Source: Coptis chinensis (Eukaryota; Streptophyta; Magnoliopsida; Ranunculales; Ranunculaceae). Taken from it: 64,000 nt of DNA. Position numbers and translations under genes: made by a program. This document shows positions 1-12,400 of this stretch, piece by piece. Within the stretch, counting starts at the first letter, position 1; each line of letters begins with the position of its first letter. The notes under the pieces were generated by a model that did no database searches, had not been told where the DNA came from, and saw nothing but the letters and a program-made list of their open reading frames with translations. Location: NCBI GenBank assembly GCA_015680905.1, contig CM027385.1, positions 22,698,501 to 22,762,500 on the forward strand, written 5' to 3'.

Positions 1-2142
1 GAGTAAGTTAACTTTTCGCCCCAGGTCTAATAAAGCGGTCGTCGTGTGGGAATCTCTAAGGTGCATTTTCTGATGGGGCGACCGGGTCCTTGTACTTAAC
101 AATTCCATTATTTTTAGGATAAAGTTGGGGGGCTGTTAGGTTAAAAGCGTCTTTGGGTATGTTAGTCTTCGCCTAGTAGTGCACAACTCTTTAAGAAACT
201 TAAGCGTGGTTAGGAAGCTTTTTAATAGCCGAGAAAAGGGAGGTTTATCGTTAGATTCTTGAAAGCGTTCCTAATTTCCTCAAAGTTTGTATCCCTAGTT
301 AGCATGGCTAATTTTTGAGAGCGGTGGTTTAAGCTCTATATTTAGCATATGGCTCTACTTGCTGTGTAACCTTGGCTTTTCGGTTTCTTTGGTTGTGATT
401 TAGCTGGTACCTCTACCGTGGTAGGCTCCTCGGTTTCTATTCGCGGTATCTAGTTCGATATCGGTGTAGAGAATCTTGATGGGGTAACTATAGGTGAGAT
501 TACTTTGTTATCAACCACTCTTCGAGCGGAGAGTGGTGATGGCATTAGGTCACCTACGATTGTAGTTTCCGTACTAAATTACCGTTTACCTCAAAGGCTG
601 TGTTTGCTTTGTTTTAGGGTTTGGTATCGGTTGACTGGAAACCGCCTTTTGGTTGGGCTTTCTCTTGGGCTAAGCTGTTGTATGCCCCGATTTATGGATT
701 GTAAAGATCTGTTGGTTTGATTAGTCATTGTTTGGAAAAGTTGTTGGGTAACTTTGTATAAAAAGCGTCGATCACGATCGGTTGTGTAGGTGTAGTAGTC
801 GCGGGTGGTGCATTTGGAACTATCTCGTTGATTATTTATGGGTGGGTTGTGATAGTTAGTATTATTAGCAGGAGCGATACCTCTATTGGTATTATAATTA
901 TTATAATTATTGACCTTGTGCTTGACCTTGCCTAGGTTAGCTTGGTTGTTATAATTATTATAATTCCCTTGACTTTGTCCTTGTCCTTGCCTAAGTGGAG
1001 CTTGGTTATAATTGTTTGCTTGCCCTAGCGTTTTGATTATTGTACCACGGAGGTGTTACTTGTTGATTATTTCTCAAGCTGAAGTTGGGATGTTGTCTCA
1101 AAGGGCGTTAGGAATAGGATAGTTATTAATAGAGTAAACATTATCTTGCTCACGGTGGTTGTTGTTCATAAGCTAGAGGACAATAATTGTCGGTGCTCAC
1201 GGACTCAAACAGAAATTACATGGGTTGGAGTTTACATTCATGGCGGGGATAGGCTTTTGTTGAGCAGAAATAGCCTCTACTTTTTAGTTAGAGATTGAGT
1301 AAATTTTTAAGTTACGGATCGGTTTTATTCTCAAACATACGGTGGCCTTTTCTTTGTTGAAGAAGAACTAGGCGGGGGGGGATATCATCACTACCCCCGA
1401 TTATTATTCCGTTTAGTTTGGTCTTCTAAAAATTTGTAAGCCTCAGGGGCTCCTTTACTTAGGAAACTACCCCATTCATTATGTCAAGGACTTCTTTATG
1501 GTGATGTTGAAGTCCTTTGAAAAGGCCACGAACTAAGCGTGTCTTTTGCTAGGTTATGGTGTGGACACTCTATAAGGAGATCGGTGAAGCGATTCCATGC
1601 CTCGAGAAAATGATTCATGAGGGTTATGTAGGAAGAAATGAATCTTGGAAAGCATTTCATCCGTCTTTAGGGGTGGGTAAAAATGTTCCATAAACGGTGA
1701 ACAAGTTTAGCCCACGAGTCCCGAATTAGGCTTGGGCGGTTAACCAAGGCGCCTTATAAACTAATGTGAAAGGAAATACCCTTAGTTTAATTTGTTTTAA
1801 GGTACCAACGTAGGGTGGTGGAATGTTATGAGACTTGTTCAATCCCTCGCGTAATGTGCTGATAGGGTTTTCATGGTCTAACCCATGAAAAGCGGATTAG
1901 CAATTAAATATATTTGGGGGATTCGAAAATCCCCGTTAGATCTACTAGAGCGATGCAAGACTTAGGGCTATCGCTCAAAGCTTTGTAGAAGTCGGGAGAG
2001 GAGTCTCTCTTTCTTCACCCATTATGTCGGGGTATGGTGTGTGTGATAGTAGCTAGAGGTGTAGGTGGGTGGTGTACTAGATAGACTTGTTTGTTTGCCG
2101 TGTAATTCGTTTGTTGTTTTGTTGACCGGACCTTAATCTCAT
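1..2142 (-). pseudogene. Athila-type gag, copy A (3' end outside window)
   Basis: This is the capsid/nucleocapsid part of a Ty3/gypsy Athila polyprotein. The start is the ATG at 2,142, matching the start that opens with Met-Arg-Leu-Arg-Ser-Gly in the copy at 30,176. The retrotransposon gag core (Ser-Trp-Ala-Lys-Leu-Val through the Glu-Ser-Phe...Cys-Pro-His-His signature) lies near 1,450-1,750. A CX2CX4HX4C zinc knuckle follows near 1,100-1,200. The C-terminal tail is rich in Asn, Tyr and Gln, seen as repeated attataattatt near 890-970. The reading frame is broken many times. The copy at 15,364-17,761 is its duplicate, and both are broken at different places, so some frameshifts may be consensus errors. 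Confidence 0.85.
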
Positions 2143-2692
2143 GCAAGACTAAGTTAAGCAACTAAACATGCAACACTCCAAACAATTCGATATACTAGTA
2201 GAAAACCTCTAAGCTGGAAAATCACGAGGTATGGAAGAAAGGAATACGATGGCGTCCTTGCCCGGCTTATGAATAGCGTCTTGTATGCGCGTGTTAGGTG
2301 TATATAAGAGATTAGAACAACGAAAAGCTTGACAACTTCGAAGTTGAATCAAAGTGGAAATCCTGAATTTTGAGAGAAAGTGGCCTTCGACCCGGTATTA
2401 TTGGTTCTCAAGCGCGCAAAGTCGAGCTCGATAAGATAAGCGAATTGGCGCTCTCTTTGAAGCGTAGCGTGGCCTTCTCGGTTATGTCGAGAATTCGATA
2501 AGATAAGCGGGAATTGGCTCTCTCTTTGAAGTGGCGGCGCTTCGGTGTATTTTCTCGCGGAATTTTTCCAAAGCTGAAGCGGCAACCACGGTATGAATCA
2601 AACAAGGGTGGGTGGGTTTAATGGGACTTAAAATAACTACTTCTACAAAGAAAACAATGCTAAAGTGCAACTAAGATGGCGGTGGCGCCATT
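2143..2692 (-). other. Athila leader with primer binding site (copy A)
   Basis: This is the untranslated leader between the LTR and gag. The first bases after the LTR on the minus strand, 2,690 down to 2,673, begin TGGCGCC and lie two bases from the LTR end. That is where a primer binding site belongs, and TGGCGCC starts the tRNA-Asp-type PBS known for Athila elements. The short ORFs in this stretch have no family signature. The other three copies have a garbled version of the PBS. Confidence 0.7.
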
Positions 2693-4031
2693 TGATAATC
2701 TATAAAATGAGTAGTTTACCTCTGAAATGAACTATGAATTCAAAGCGTAAAGTAAACTAAACTTAACTTTCGTGGTTGATTATCAAATCTTCTACTCTCA
2801 ATCGAATTGCACTAAATGGAGTCTGAAGTTAGTTCCACTCCTAGTTCCCTAGCATGGATTGTTTTCTAAGTCTAACTAATTAAGCTCTTAAGTCAATAGA
2901 GCTTTCACGAAATATTATACTCACGATACTTAATTAAGATGATTACTAGAAATTAACTACAAATGCTATGGAAATACTATTGTTTGACTCTAGATAAAGG
3001 AATTAGGGGAATTGAATCCACCTCGAATCTAACTTAATGACCTAGCATAGATTGTGGTATCTCGATTCTTACGTTTTCCCGGCAAAATTTCGAGTCTAAT
3101 CCCTAGTTTTCATGGCATTTCTACCAAGTACTAACTAGCATGTGAATTAAGCCCACCCATTCTCATCATGAAACCGACCTTCTAGAGTGGAATAGATTCT
3201 ACAAGCGTTTCTATACTAAACAACTAAGTTTTCATCAAGGCTTCATCAACCCCTCTAATGGAGGTTTAGCCTTGAGTCATCAATCTAACATTTACCATTG
3301 AATCTAAACTAAACATAATGTGAGAAATTGAGAATTACTTAATTTAGCAATAATGAATCTAATTTAATGGCTGGAATGAAACAAGAACAAAATTGAAATT
3401 AGATCTAGAATGGAAATGACAAATTGAAATTGACAAACTAACTATTTTATTTATCTAATCAATCAAGAACAATGATTCAGGAGATTTAATCTAAAACAAA
3501 ATTTAAATGGAACTAAAACTTAATTTAATTAATAAAACTAGATCTATAATTCTATATCTTAATTTAGGTCTAACTAGCTACCATTAACAAAGAGCTAAGC
3601 TTTTGTTTTATACATCAGATCAAAATTCGTGCATGGGCTTGGAGCCATGGGTTGGGCGGAGAATCGGGCCCAAAACCCAATTCTTTAGTCCAAAAGGCCT
3701 CTTCAGCTGCAGTTGGCTTCCACAGACTTTTCGTCCACTTCTGCTCCTCTGATTGGGTCAAGGCTTGGACCATTGGAAAGCTCTTTCGAGCGGTCGTTTT
3801 GACATAAGGTAGGCCTCAATCCGATGTCTGAGTCAAAGATATGGCATTCGGAAGTTCTGGATGACTTTTGCTCCTTTATCTAGCTAATGTGGCACATTTA
3901 CGCACATAATGGACTTTGAAGCTGAAATGCATAAAAACAAATGTCGATATTAACTCTTACTTATTATTCACATAATTGGTCTAACCGTATGATTATTAAG
4001 GGGTTAAAACTACAGTTTTGGGCTCTTATCA
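2693..4031 (-). repeat. Athila LTR, copy A (5' LTR of the gag-A element)
   Basis: The LTR is 1,339 bp. Read on the minus strand it runs from TGATAAGAGCCC to TTATCA, giving the TG...CA ends and a 6-bp terminal inverted repeat TGATAA/TTATCA. The PBS follows directly at its downstream end. The upstream end abuts LINE ORF1 sequence with no PPT, so this LTR most likely belongs to an element that inserted into the LINE. The partner is at 18,298-19,651. Confidence 0.85.
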
Positions 4032-4920
4032 GATCTGCCTCCTTGTCCTTGTTTCCATTGGATTTGTTGTGCCTCATGTCATTTCTCAGTCTCCGGAATT
4101 CCGTTACCAAATGCCCCACAATTTTACAATGTGTGCACATTTTTGGTAGTTTGCCCACCTCGACCGTTTTGCGGAAGTTAGAAGACTTAGTCCCGACATA
4201 AATTTGATCCGTGAGAGGTTCGATGAGTCTCGTCAACTAGAATGTTGGTAATATCCATCCTCTCTATAGTTTTTCTCATCGATTTGCATCGGATACCCCT
4301 CTCCCCGAGCAATCGACATCAAAGCCTCCCGGCTCCCAATATTCGACCAAGTCGGGGTAATCTAATCCAAACCAGCCCACGCGAGTGCTTTTGCTTTGTC
4401 GCGGGATTGAAGTTAAGTGGTCCATTGGTGATTCTCATAGGCATTTTGTCAAAGTCCCACGAGCCTTCGCCAAACTCTGTTTAAATCATCGGCATTAGAA
4501 AAATGGAGGAAGTAGAAAACCTTTCCCAATGGGCGTGATCAGCCATTCCCCTGATGGCTTCCAAATTTGGGATGCAATGACTCGAACTCTCTCCAGTGAC
4601 ACTTTTTTCAAGTCAATCCTTCCCACCAAACAATGCTTGCAAAAGGCCAAACCTTTTTCATAGGCTTTCTCTGGTATAGTGATAGCTGGGTATTCCCCAT
4701 CTTCGAGGGGATTGGCGGGTTCACGGAATTCCACCGGTTGTCGAAGTTGATGTTTCGCGGCATCCGCATAAGAAACTCTTGTTGTCTCTGCTTGAGCTGC
4801 GTCATCATTCTTCTCAGAGTGGGTTGACAGGTTATGTTGGGACAGTATGGCTGTCGACATCTTATTGGGTTGCTCAAATTCATACAGGTCCATGTTTGTA
4901 AGCCTTGTCAGAACACGCAC
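4032..4920 (-). pseudogene. LINE ORF1 fragment (DUF4283-type plus zinc knuckle), unit 1
   Basis: This is a non-LTR retrotransposon ORF1 protein, an RNA-binding chaperone of the plant L1 type. The ATG at 4,920 opens with Met-Arg-Val-Leu-Thr-Arg. The DUF4283-like region (Ala-Lys-Gly-Ser-Trp-Asp-Phe-Asp in copy 2) and then a CCHC knuckle (Cys-Thr-His-Cys...Gly-His...) near 4,110-4,150 follow in order. The frame is broken near 4,495 and 4,240. The coding sequence runs straight into the Athila LTR at 4,031, so the LINE is cut there; its ORF2 is not present next to it. The better-preserved copy is at 19,652-20,542. Confidence 0.8.
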
Positions 4921-6899
4921 TGTAGATCAGTGTGGGATTTCACCTGATAGACTATGTAACCTGCGGAAAGATGAAGTAAACTAGCACCTCCAAGTTCAAT
5001 CCCAAGCTTTTGGAACTCCCACTGTATTCAGAGGAGGATTTTACCCATAAGCATATATCGACCTCTTCTTCGAACTTCGCGCACTATAAAGTAGAGGAGG
5101 ATTTTTACGAATAAGAAGGTTTTGTGTAAATTTGAAGAGATAAGTTGGTGAGTCTAAACTTTGTTTTTGCTAAAAGCGGCAAACTAGAGGAGAAGAAGCT
5201 TTGGATTAGATTAAGTTATCTACGCATCCTATAAGCCCCACAAATGGTCCCCATTTTTGTATTTAAGTTTTGCTATTATCATGTACACAGTTAAGCTCCA
5301 AACTATCTATACATCTCACTAGCTATGAACAAGAATAACCAAGTCACAAACCTAAGCTAATAGATGCATAATACTCAATCATCTATAATAAACATATATA
5401 CAATGAGTAATACTATGAAATGTCTAGCGGATCCGTTTACGGAAACTTCGGAATAAGCGTCCTTAAGTAGAGTTCTCACAATAATAGTCAAGATACAACA
5501 CTCGATTTTTTCCACTCAAGTTTAGCTACTCTAGTGCGCGATTGGGCACACTTTACCTTACAATCTCAATGACACACAAGGAAGTCGGAGTCGATCAAAC
5601 ATATCCGCCACTTACTATCACACTAACATATTCTAATTGAGCTAGAGGTCTTTATTAGGTGTTTGGGGATTAGGAGATGGTTTAAGAAGGAAGGAAATGG
5701 ATATTCAACAAGGACAAGTCGAGATAATAGAAGTCTTCATATTATGTAACTAGAAAACCTTGTTATTTACTTTTGCTTCTACACTTTGTTTCCATCCTTA
5801 GCCATATTTTTTCTTTTTCTTTGGCTTTTGACTTTTTTTTTTTGGATGGAAACTTCTTTTTCTTTATTTTTTGAAGCAACTAACTAATTTTTGTTTACCG
5901 CGAGTTTTTTTCTTCTTCTTTCTTCCTCATTCTATTCTCGGACTTATTCTAAATTGGGTAGGTTGATTTATATATATTTTTTTATTTTGTTTTGTTTTGT
6001 AAAGGGGTAAAGGAATTGGTTCATGGAAGGCTAAGGAAATTTCGAGGGACTACTAGCGGAAAATAATTCATAGGTTTGAATTTGGCTATATCGATCCAAA
6101 AGAGGGCCTAAATTCTAAAGCTTAGGATATGGCATAGTGATCAAGCAAGTGGACGTGTGATTTCTCTATCGGATTGTACTTCTCTCCCTTGTGTCATTTC
6201 TCAAATGTTTTAGCTCATATAAGGATTTAGGCTATATTCTCCAGATTTTGTAGAATAAGTACTCTAGCCTAGATTTGAAACTTAGTGCTAACAACCATAG
6301 ATACTCATGTAATATATTTATAGATAGATGCAAAGATTATTACCTACATATTAACCTAAGTTTCTAACAATTATTACGATGCAAAAGCTAATTGAGACTT
6401 CTAGATTGTTAAGAGCATAGAGAAAAGAAAACAATACCAATATTCCTAAGTGTATAGCATAAACTTTTTTTATTTTTATTTTATTTTTTATTTTATTTTT
6501 TATTTTATTTTTTTTTTGAGAAAACAAATGCATATTATACATATCTATCCTAATGAGGATGCCTTAATTACCGTGTTTCTATGCCCCAAAACAAGAAGCA
6601 TGGTTTGTCCTCAAAGTATTGTAAATAAAGAGGGTAGGAAAAATACCATTGAAGCGTGTGAAATTCGGGAACATCGCAAAACAAAGTTAGAGCGCTAATA
6701 TAAGAATAAAAGAATAAACTTGAATTAAATTCTAAAGTAATTAAATTGCTTGGTACATAAGCATACACTAACAAAACTAAAACTTACCTTATCTCCCTTT
6801 TAAGCATCCTCCTCCTCATTAAAGATATGAGGTTTCCTCCTCGTTTATTATAACTTGCCAAGCTTGGCCATTTATCATCCACTAATCTAACTTTTTGTT
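4921..6899 (-). other. LINE 5' leader, then Athila 3' non-coding region (unit 1)
   Basis: Positions 4,921 to about 5,235 are the LINE 5' leader. At about 5,234-5,244 the minus strand reads a purine-rich TTTGTGGGGCT, possibly the Athila polypurine tract. From there to about 6,900 is the AT-rich 3' non-coding region, with T runs and a TTTTA-type microsatellite at about 6,465-6,515. Parts of this region (near 5,450-5,520 and 5,640-5,690) are recognisably similar to 45,600-45,840 of the gag-only element, so they are old family sequence. No gene is seen. Confidence 0.6.
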
Positions 6900-7889
6900 A
6901 AGTGTTATTGTGTCATCCATGGGATGCTAGGCGACCAAAATCCACTAATTTCGCCATCCAGTAAGCCATCATTGTTACACCAAAGGCGAACCTATTGGTG
7001 GGTCTCATGACTTCAACCCTTTTCCAATCTGTGAATTGTGCCTGAAATGCGGGTAAACAACTACGCATGACGTCGGCTTTACAACGCAGGCATAAGAAGA
7101 TACTTATGCCTCATGGTTTGGGCTCTCTTAAGACTTAAAGTGACCAAAAGTCGGGGGAATGTCATACGGCGATCCCTCAACTAAAGCGAGGAAAATGTCA
7201 CCAGCGCTTGTTTTGCGAAGTGAAACCGCCATTCCCCAAAATATTCATCGGGGATGAATAACATGGTGGTGCCTACGTTTAAGGAAAGGCTACCGAGGCA
7301 ATGCTATATCGCCCTTGGTCCATTACGAAAGACCCTCCCCATAAAAATCATGGAAATATGTATAATCATAAAGATATGCATTATCATGGAAATTATACTT
7401 CTTTGTTTGGAATATCAGAACGTGCGACATACGACTTTGTCTTTCCGATATCAGCGACTTTGTCTTTTCTAGGACATTCTACCCGATGCCAATCCGGTTG
7501 ATTAGTTGACCGGTTGACGAATGGGGCGGTTGATGGGATGTCGGATTGTATTCACCCTCCGCGGCCAGTATCCTTCATCAAAGCGGGAACTCGATTATCT
7601 TGGGGTTCTGAATTGTCGTTACTAGGTTGCTTTCAAGTGTAATTCCTAACGATTCGACTAACAATCATGGCGTTACTTCTCTGCGCGTTCCTCTAACTTT
7701 ATGAAAATCCTATCCCTTCCAATTTCGCTTTTTTATAAAACTGTTCTACCAAATCATAGTGATAGAACTCCTCGGTTGAGTACCACAGGCCGTTCCAATG
7801 TCTCTTGAACATCTCAGCGTCATAAAATGGCTGGAAATCAAGTAGGAGCAAAGCGCGTTTTTAGAGCAAAATTCTCGTCGTGGCGCCAT
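6900..7889 (-). pseudogene. Athila ORF3, 'putative plant transposon protein' domain, unit 1
   Basis: This is the extra ORF found downstream of pol in many Athila elements; its role is unknown. The ATG at 7,889 lies in the same place as that of the unit 2 copy (23,549), where the N-terminus reads Met-Ala-Leu-Arg-Arg-Arg-Ile-Leu-Pro. The frame here is badly broken, and the 3' limit is estimated from unit 2. The family is inferred from the N-terminal pattern (Phe-Tyr-Asp-Ala-Glu...His-Trp-Asn-Gly...) and from a better-preserved relative at 47,289-48,227. Confidence 0.5.
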
Positions 7890-8999
7890 GAAGTTTACGT
7901 TTTTAGGTTTCTATAAGGTGGGAGACGAGTTTGATGAAAACTTCCTAAAAACGATGGTGGTGGGTATGGTGGAGGTTGGAGACTTGAATTGTTGGGTGTT
8001 TGCTTGATGGAAAGCGGTTGGAGATTGTGTGGGAGATTGGTGTTGGTGTTACTACAAACGGGTGGGTTGTGTTTCTATTTTGATATATTCTATTTATTTT
8101 TTATTTTTATTTTTGGTTGCTAGGGTTTAATTTAAATTTGTGAAAAGCGGTTTGAGAAGATGAAGTCGCGATTGTGTTTGTGGAAAGGGAAGGATGTGGG
8201 GCGCTACCAGTCTTGTGTTGAGTTAGTATGAAGCCAATTCGATTACCGACTTTTGTCGATTTTTTAGCTCGACTTCAAACTAAATTTCCCGCCGTTACGG
8301 TCCGATTTTTTGCGAATGAGTTATGGAAATGATCAGTAGAGAATTTCCAAACCAATGATCCATAAAACACTCAATTCCAACCATGGGTGACGTATAAGAG
8401 GGTGGAAGGACGCCTCGAAGTCGCGTGTGTGGCGTAAAGTTATCGCGAGCGAAGGAAATCCAAGTTTAGATTACGTCAACCCAATTGAACTAATGGGCCT
8501 AAACAAAACCAATGGAAAGTTCGAAAGCAATCCACGATGGAAAGATCGATTTGCCACCCCCAAACAAATTTTTAAACACAAAATTTGTTTACAATGTGGG
8601 TCGTTTATTATCGGATTCCCAAGACTTGTTGGATTGCTATTTCTATGATTTTAGGAATTTTAATTTTAATTTTATTTTGTTTATTATAAGAAACGAAAAG
8701 CGATAAATACATAATTCACTCCATAGAGGAACATGACTCAAAAAAACAGAAAACATGCAAAAATTGGAAAGCGTGAATTATGTGAAGCGTGGACTTAGGA
8801 TCCAATACTTGTACCACACGGCTCCATAGGGAGGGGGCCGGTTACTGAGTGGTGTACTTATCAAGTATATGGAAATGAAAGTAAGTACACCAATTGACAA
8901 GGGTCGGATCCTCATAGAGCGTGGATGCGTAAAAAGGACTTCCCTACATCGGGGGCGGAAGTTCGTGAAAATGTTTTTAACCGTTGACCATTAACTTGA
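7890..8999 (-). other. Conserved non-coding block between pol and ORF3 (unit 1)
   Basis: No coding capacity is seen. Positions 8,285-8,650 contain a block that also occurs in the distantly related gag-only element at 48,490-48,665 and 48,980-49,160: TCCGATT, AATGATCAG, a GATCC-containing stretch, then GCCTTGAAGTG or GCCTCGAAGT-like sequence. It lies upstream of ORF3 on the coding strand, where a promoter or splice signal for ORF3 could sit. Confidence 0.5.
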
Positions 9000-10260
9000 A
9001 AGATGCATTTGTCATTTGGATTTACCAAGGTGATTGCCCGTAAGGGGGGACTTCGATAACGAAAAGGGCCGGACAACGGGTTTTAGTTTGCACGGGAAAA
9101 CATGTAGATGGGAGTTGTAAAGCAAAACCTTTTGTCGACCACAAACTCTTTGCACAAGATATGCTTATCATGAACCGTTTCATGTTAGCTTTTATAATCC
9201 TGCATTGAGATCGCATTTAATCATTTCTACGGATTTCTTCAAGCTCATTCAATTGCAACTTGCGTTTGACACCTGCCTCATCAATATTGAAGTTAGGCTT
9301 TTTATAGCCCACGCAGCGCGTGCTCTAATTCAACGGAGCAAATGACATGGTTTCCCAAATACAAGTCTAAAGGGAGACATACCGATAGGAGTTTTGAAAG
9401 CGATTCGATCACAGCCATAAGGCATCCGATAGGCGCTTTGACCCGGTCTTTCCTATCGGGGTTTCTGAGTTGTTTCTAAAATCTTTTTTTTTCCTATTAG
9501 AAACTTCTACTTGTCCGCTAGTTTGTGGATGATAAGGAGTTGCTACTTTGTGTGTAACTCCATACTTTTCACTAGGGATGCAACCACTCTTTGCGGTAAA
9601 ATATGTTCCACCATCACTAATGATGGCTTTAGGAATGCCAAACCGGCCAGAAAATATATTCTTTAATAAAAAATACAACGATCTTATGGTCATTGCTTCG
9701 ACTGAAAGCTAGGGCCTCGATCCATTTTGACACGTAGTCTATGGCAACTAGAATATAAATGAAACCGTGGGAAACTCGGGAAAGGACCCATGAAATCAAA
9801 GCCCCAAACATCAAAAATTTCTACTATTAAGATTGGATTTAATGGCATCATATTACGTTTGTGATTCTCCCAAGTTGTTGGTAAAATACCGTCTTGTAAT
9901 GCACTTGGGCATCCTTAAAAGGGTAGGCCAATAAACTCCACATTGAAGAACTTTAGCGGCTGTTTTCATCCCACTAAAATGGCCACCACACTCTTTGTCA
10001 TGGCGAGCGATAGAACTTCATTGTATTCGGCTGGGGAATACAACGGCAATAATCGATCCGCATGATACTTAAAAGATAGGGCTCATCGGTAGTATAACTT
10101 AACTCTGGCGGCAAGAACTTCTACGTTCATTTCTTGACCAATTATAAGGCATAACATCGGCCGCTAAATAATTGACAATGTCCATCGTATACCATGGTGC
10201 TGAAAAATGGCATCTGGAGATGCTGCATCGGGGAAAAAGTCGGTATGGACTTAGAATCGA
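9000..10260 (-). pseudogene. Athila integrase, unit 1
   Basis: This integrase inserts the cDNA into the genome. On the minus strand the zinc-finger region lies near 9,900-10,200. The catalytic core lies at 9,430-9,830, with Trp...Asp-Phe-Met-Gly-Pro-like and Ile-Ser-Asp-Gly-Gly-Thr-Tyr-Phe motifs and the Pro-Gln-Thr-Ser-Gly-Gln-Val-Glu stretch that carries the Glu. A C-terminal DNA-binding region lies at 9,020-9,220. There are many frameshifts; most are absent from, or differently placed in, the copy at 24,567-25,965. Confidence 0.8.
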
Positions 10261-10359
10261 TCCCGATCGTCGTTGTTTGTGAGTCTAGATAAGTTAATTC
10301 GGCAACTTACGTTTTTCGACCCCTCTTTTGTCCTTTATTTCTAATGTGAACTCTTGCGG

Positions 10360-11540
10360 GAGAAGGATCCAAGGGATTAATCTGCACTTAGCATCCTTCT
10401 TTTGCAAGAAGGTACTTATGGTTGCATGGTCCGTGTAAACTAAAAGTTTAGAAGAACCAACCAAATAATTGACGAAACTTATCTAAAGCATAAATGACAG
10501 CTGGCTAAAATTTTTTTTGGTAGTTGAATAATTCCATTGAAAGCATCGTTTAAGTTTTGCTAGCATAATAAATAACGGTGGACTTATTATCTAGTTTTTG
10601 TCCCAAGGCGCACCAACTGCATAATCACTAGCATCACATATGAGTTCGAAAGGTTTAGACCGGGAGGGTTGTATAATGGGTCGCGATGGTTAGAGGATGA
10701 CTTTAAAGTTTCAAAAGCCTGCGTCACGGTTAAAATTAAAATCAAAGATTGCATCTTTCAAAAGCAGATTAGTTAAAGGCCTAGCTATTTTCGAGAAGTC
10801 TTTGATAAATCGCCTATAAAAACTGCATGGCCTAGGCTCTTTATCATATCACGGACGGTCCGTGGTTTAGGTAAAGTCGCTAAATTATCTAGTTTGGCCT
10901 TATCTACTTCGATGCCATCACTAGATATAATGTGACCTAATCTTATGCCCCTTTTCACCATGAAATGACACTTTTCCGATTTAAAAGCGAGACTCTTTTT
11001 CTTTTACGTGTCAAAACCTTAAATAAGGTTAGACAAGCGATCTGTGAAGGAGTCTCCATAGATAGAAAAATCATCCATTAAAACTTCCATAAAAGCACTC
11101 TACCATGTCACTAAATATATGAAGCATACACATTTGGAAGGTACCAAGAAAGCATTACAAAGGCCAAAAGGCATTCGTTTATAGGCATACGTTCCAAAGG
11201 AACATGTGAAGGTGGTCTTTTTCTTGGTCATTAATATCAATGATAATCTGAAAATAGCACGAGTAGCCATCGAGGAAAACAATAAAAGCATGACCGGCTA
11301 GGCGTTCGAGCATTTGATCTATAAAGGGTAAAGGAAGTGATCCTTTTCATTGAGACCTTGATCCTCCGTGACAACATAGTCACCATTCCGCCGTTACGTA
11401 CCATGGTAACTCGATTTCTTAGGAACTACATGAATGGGGCTGACCCATTCGCTATCGAAGATTGGGTATATGATACCCGCGTCGAGTAATCATAAACTTC
11501 TTCCTAACCACCTCTTTCATGCGGGGTTCAAGCTTGGCGC
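10360..11540 (-). pseudogene. Athila reverse transcriptase and RNase H, unit 1
   Basis: On the coding strand RT comes first (about 11,540-10,720) and RNase H follows (about 10,650-10,360). The RT catalytic Met-Asp-Asp-Phe-Ser codons lie at about 11,068-11,082, and the Arg-Met-Pro-Phe-Gly-Leu-Cys-Asn motif is near 11,150-11,180. The order PR-RT-RH-IN is the Ty3/gypsy order. The reading frame is broken by at least ten small indels, whereas the duplicate at 26,345-27,028 is open for 227 codons. Confidence 0.85.
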
Positions 11541-12400
11541 TTAGGTTTCAAGGAGAAGTCTTCAGCGTTATCCTCCAAATGGATCGATGAGTGCAAACCT
11601 TAGGGTCAATTCCTTAATGTCGACTAGGGACCAACCAATGTCGCCGAGCGATGTTCCCTAATCACCCGGATTAAACTTGTCTCTTCATTCTTAGACAGAG
11701 AAGATATAATTACGGATGATTACCATCGGATCAAGTTGTATATATTTTAATTCGGGGAAGGGTTTAAGCAGCGGGGTGGAAGGAAAATCAATAGATGTTT
11801 CGTCGGGGTCCTCATTTTGCATAATGAATACTTGCTTGGGTAGCAAGTCTTCATACTCAATATGTGGAGCAACAACTGACGAAGTCTCTACAATTAGTGT
11901 GGACTCAAGGATGGTGTTGACTTCCTCTAAGTAGGAGTCATTTACAAAATCGACTTTCAAAAGAAAGGAATTTGTACATATTGTTTTCAGGAAGCGTGTT
12001 GTTAAAATAATCTTGAGCTAAGCTCGATCATGCTAACCTCCCCATCTATAGGCGAATCGGTAGCTGTTTCATCATTTTAAAACATTTACCTCAACTGTGA
12101 GATGGCCAAAGATAAGGACATCTTACCATCATGACAATTAATAAGTCGCGTTGGCGGTTGCTAAAAGGGCGCCCTAAGATGATGGTCTGAGTCATTAGCG
12201 ACTACGTATCGAGGATAACAAAATCAGCGGGGATAGTAGAACTCCCGAACCTTAACAAGCACGTTTTCCACTACACCTTAGGATACTTAATAGACTGTCC
12301 GCTAATTGCAATGTTATTTTTGTAGGTTGCATTTCCTGTAGACCTATTTGTTTATACAAATAATCTGGGGAGTAAGTTAACACTTCGCCCCAGTCTAATA
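11541..12400 (-). pseudogene. Athila protease and PR-RT linker, unit 1
   Basis: The aspartic protease region lies at about 12,400-12,090 on the minus strand. It is recognised by Leu-Tyr-Lys-Gln-Ile-Gly-Leu-Gln and the downstream Ile-Asn-Cys-Arg-Asp-Gly-Lys-Met-Ser-Leu-type strand also seen in unit 2. The Asp-x-Gly active-site segment falls at about 12,365-12,400 and is scrambled by an indel in this copy. The linker up to RT (89-codon open stretch 11,691-11,960, acidic, many Glu and Asp) shows no domain. Confidence 0.7.

Noticed and set aside
880-1020. Short regularly spaced ATTATAATTATT repeats that might suggest a CRISPR-like or satellite array
   Set aside because: They are codons for the Asn/Tyr/Gln-rich tail of gag, seen at the same place in all four gag copies.
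2349-2670. Three overlapping minus-strand ORFs in the Athila leader
   Set aside because: They lie between PBS and gag, differ in frame between the duplicate copies (compare 17,935-18,277) and show no family motif; leader shadows.
6899-8000. Envelope-like gene in Athila ORF3
   Set aside because: No signal peptide, furin-type site or transmembrane segment is visible; the plant transposon domain fits better.
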